Below are positions 62,732-64,000 of a DNA stretch of 64,000 bases, piece after piece. The translations under genes and the position numbers were made by a program. This DNA comes from Larkinella soli (GTDB taxonomy: Bacteria > Bacteroidota > Bacteroidia > Cytophagales > Spirosomataceae). The stretch is from NCBI RefSeq assembly GCF_003703975.1, contig NZ_QTJY01000010.1:1-64000 (forward strand), given 5' to 3'. Position 1 is the stretch's first letter. Each line of letters starts with the position of its first letter. Under the pieces are notes generated by a model. The model did not search any database, had not been told where the DNA came from, and saw nothing but the letters and a program-made list of their open reading frames with translations.

Positions 62732-64000
62732 ATGAAGAGTTTGCTGACGACATTCCTGACCCTGCTGGTGATCTTTCCCCTGCGCGCGCAGACCCTGACG
62801 CCCGAGCAGGCCCGCGAAGACGTGCAGTTCCTGAAAAAGAAGCTCGACCGGCTGCATCCGGGCGTCGGCTATTACCTGTCTCAACCGGACTTCGACCGGC
62901 TGTATGATTCCCTGAGCAACCGGCTGACGCAACCGGTCGACTACCAGACTTTTTTTCGGGAGGTTACTCCCCTGATCGCCGGGCTGAAAGACGGCCATAC
63001 CTCGCTGCACCACCGCCGGAACCGGAACAGTAAAAACAACCGGACGCTGCCGTTCTTTCTCCGGCAGGCCGGTGACCGCTATTACATCTCCCACAACCTG
63101 TCGGACGACTCGACGCTCGTCCGCGGAACCGAACTCCTCCGCATCGACGGACAGACGGTGGTCGACCTGCACCGGCTTCTGCAGGACACCGACCGCAGCG
63201 GCTCCGACGGCGACAACCGCACCGGCCGGCGGTTCCGGAGCCTGGCGAATTTTCCCGGCTACTATACCGACTGGTTCGGCTCGCGGGATTCCGTTCTAAT
63301 CACCTACCGTCTGCCGGCCGACACGAGCCAGCGCACCCGCTGGCTCCACTGCGAAACCGGCAGCGTGCTCGAAGCCAACCTGAAAAAGCGGTATCGGAAA
63401 GAGATCAACAGCAGCCCCAACCTTTCGGTGCGGATGGTCGACAGCCTCGACCGGACGGCGGTTCTCCGCATCTCGACCTTCAGCAGTTCGCCGGTCGATC
63501 TGGCGACGGGTAAATTCAGCCGGAGGCTCAAACGGGCCTTCCGGCAGATTCAGGAAAAGGAGGTCCGGAACCTGGTCGTCGATGTGCGGAGCAACGGGGG
63601 CGGGGTCGTGGTGAATGCGGCCCGGCTGCTGCAATACTGGATGCCCGGGCCCTTCCGGGTCATGGAGCGTGAAACCATGAAACACGACGTCCGGCAGGCG
63701 TTCGTCAAGTGGTACAACCCCTTCTCGTGGGCGGTTTTCCCGATTTTCTACAAACCCGATACGACCGGCGGGTACACCGAACGCTTCACGGCCCGCCCCT
63801 ACCGGCCCCGAAAAAAATACCGGTACGACGGCAAACTGTATTTTCTCGTCAACGGCGCTTCGTATTCGGCCACGGCCACCGTGCTGGTTCATACCCTCAA
63901 TGCCGGTCTGGGAACGTTCGTGGGTGAAGCCTGCGGAGGGGCCTACTGGGGGGATTTTGCCGGACAGTTCAAGACCGTCATCCTGCCCAACTCCGGCCTG
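62732..64000 (+). CDS. S41 family peptidase (C-terminal processing-like), truncated at window end
   Basis: A frame open from the ATG at 62732 to the last base (423 codons), so the C-terminus is missing. It starts with a signal peptide (MKSLLTTFLTLLVIFPLRAQ). A helical N-terminal part (EDVQFLKKKLDRLHPGVGYY) is followed by DGHTSLHH, which is typical for these peptidases. The S41 core begins near residue 270 with VRNLVVDVRSNGGGVV. The putative catalytic Ser is in FLVNGASYSATATVL (near residue 380), with GEACGGAYWG beyond it. It lacks an obvious PDZ domain (LRIDGQTVVDLHRLLQDTD may be a degenerate one). Exported proteolytic function is likely, substrate unknown. Confidence 0.88.
   Translation, partial: MKSLLTTFLTLLVIFPLRAQTLTPEQAREDVQFLKKKLDRLHPGVGYYLSQPDFDRLYDSLSNRLTQPVDYQTFFREVTPLIAGLKDGHTSLHHRRNRNSKNNRTLPFFLRQAGDRYYISHNLSDDSTLVRGTELLRIDGQTVVDLHRLLQDTDRSGSDGDNRTGRRFRSLANFPGYYTDWFGSRDSVLITYRLPADTSQRTRWLHCETGSVLEANLKKRYRKEINSSPNLSVRMVDSLDRTAVLRISTFSSSPVDLATGKFSRRLKRAFRQIQEKEVRNLVVDVRSNGGGVVVNAARLLQYWMPGPFRVMERETMKHDVRQAFVKWYNPFSWAVFPIFYKPDTTGGYTERFTARPYRPRKKYRYDGKLYFLVNGASYSATATVLVHTLNAGLGTFVGEACGGAYWGDFAGQFKTVILPNSGL

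Overview
The window looks like a chromosomal segment of a GC-rich Cytophagales bacterium (Bacteroidota; the Spirosoma/Larkinella/Rudanella group is my best guess, an inference without a database search). The evidence is an STN-SusC/SusD pair controlled by an ECF sigma and FecR, a second TonB receptor with a DUF4249 lipoprotein, a PorZ-like type IX secretion protein, a fused SecDF, REC-HK-REC-AraC architecture, DUF2141/DUF4142/DUF3857 proteins, and promoters of the Bacteroidota form TTG-N19/20-TAnnTTTG instead of -35/-10 boxes. No tRNA, rRNA, CRISPR array, transposase or integrase gene was recognised.

Layout. 1-2.1 kb: a decayed DUF3857 gene, a DUF1684 protein and an AbrB-like hypothetical, then about 750 bp of A+T-rich DNA with no gene. 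2.8-8.9 kb: single-function genes (DUF4142 lipoprotein, Crp/Fnr regulator, DinB-like protein, sterol-desaturase-family hydroxylase, methyltransferase, thioredoxin, DUF5060 glycosidase). 9-12.2 kb: class Ia ribonucleotide reductase large subunit and zinc-free L31. 12.3-20.7 kb: a nutrient-uptake locus read leftward: surface lipoprotein, ECF sigma, FecR, STN-SusC, SusD. 20.7-22.7 kb: DedA, phosphosulfolactate synthase, small hypothetical. 22.9-27.9 kb: a four-gene signalling island (REC-HK-REC-AraC, membrane kinase, lone REC, REC-adenylate cyclase). 28-34.3 kb: TetR-TolC-adaptor-RND efflux operon with two matching operator-like palindromes. 34.7-38.2 kb: Crp/Fnr, DUF2141, guaB, a large hairpin element and a hypothetical. 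38.2-42.2 kb: a sulfur operon read leftward (TauE, persulfide-dioxygenase/rhodanese fusion, two YeeE-like halves, TRIC channel). 42.3-47.4 kb: amino-acid permease, SecDF, small exported protein. 47.5-51 kb: de novo NAD operon nadC-nadA-nadB. 51-54.5 kb: udk, porZ, tdk. 54.8-59 kb: a hypothetical, then a two-gene DUF4160/DUF2442-XRE cassette between 40-bp direct repeats, then an HHH outer-membrane protein. 59-62.5 kb: DUF4249 lipoprotein and TonB receptor. 62.7 kb to the end: an S41 peptidase cut by the window edge.

The strongest candidate for something under-described is the cassette at 56.07-56.97 kb: a low-GC two-gene module with a near-perfect operator palindrome just before its first start codon, bracketed by direct repeats matching at 37 of 40 positions, next to a gene that now has only a TTG start. 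The signalling island with three sibling receiver domains ending in an adenylate cyclase is the second. Most of the rest is core metabolism and normal envelope biology.
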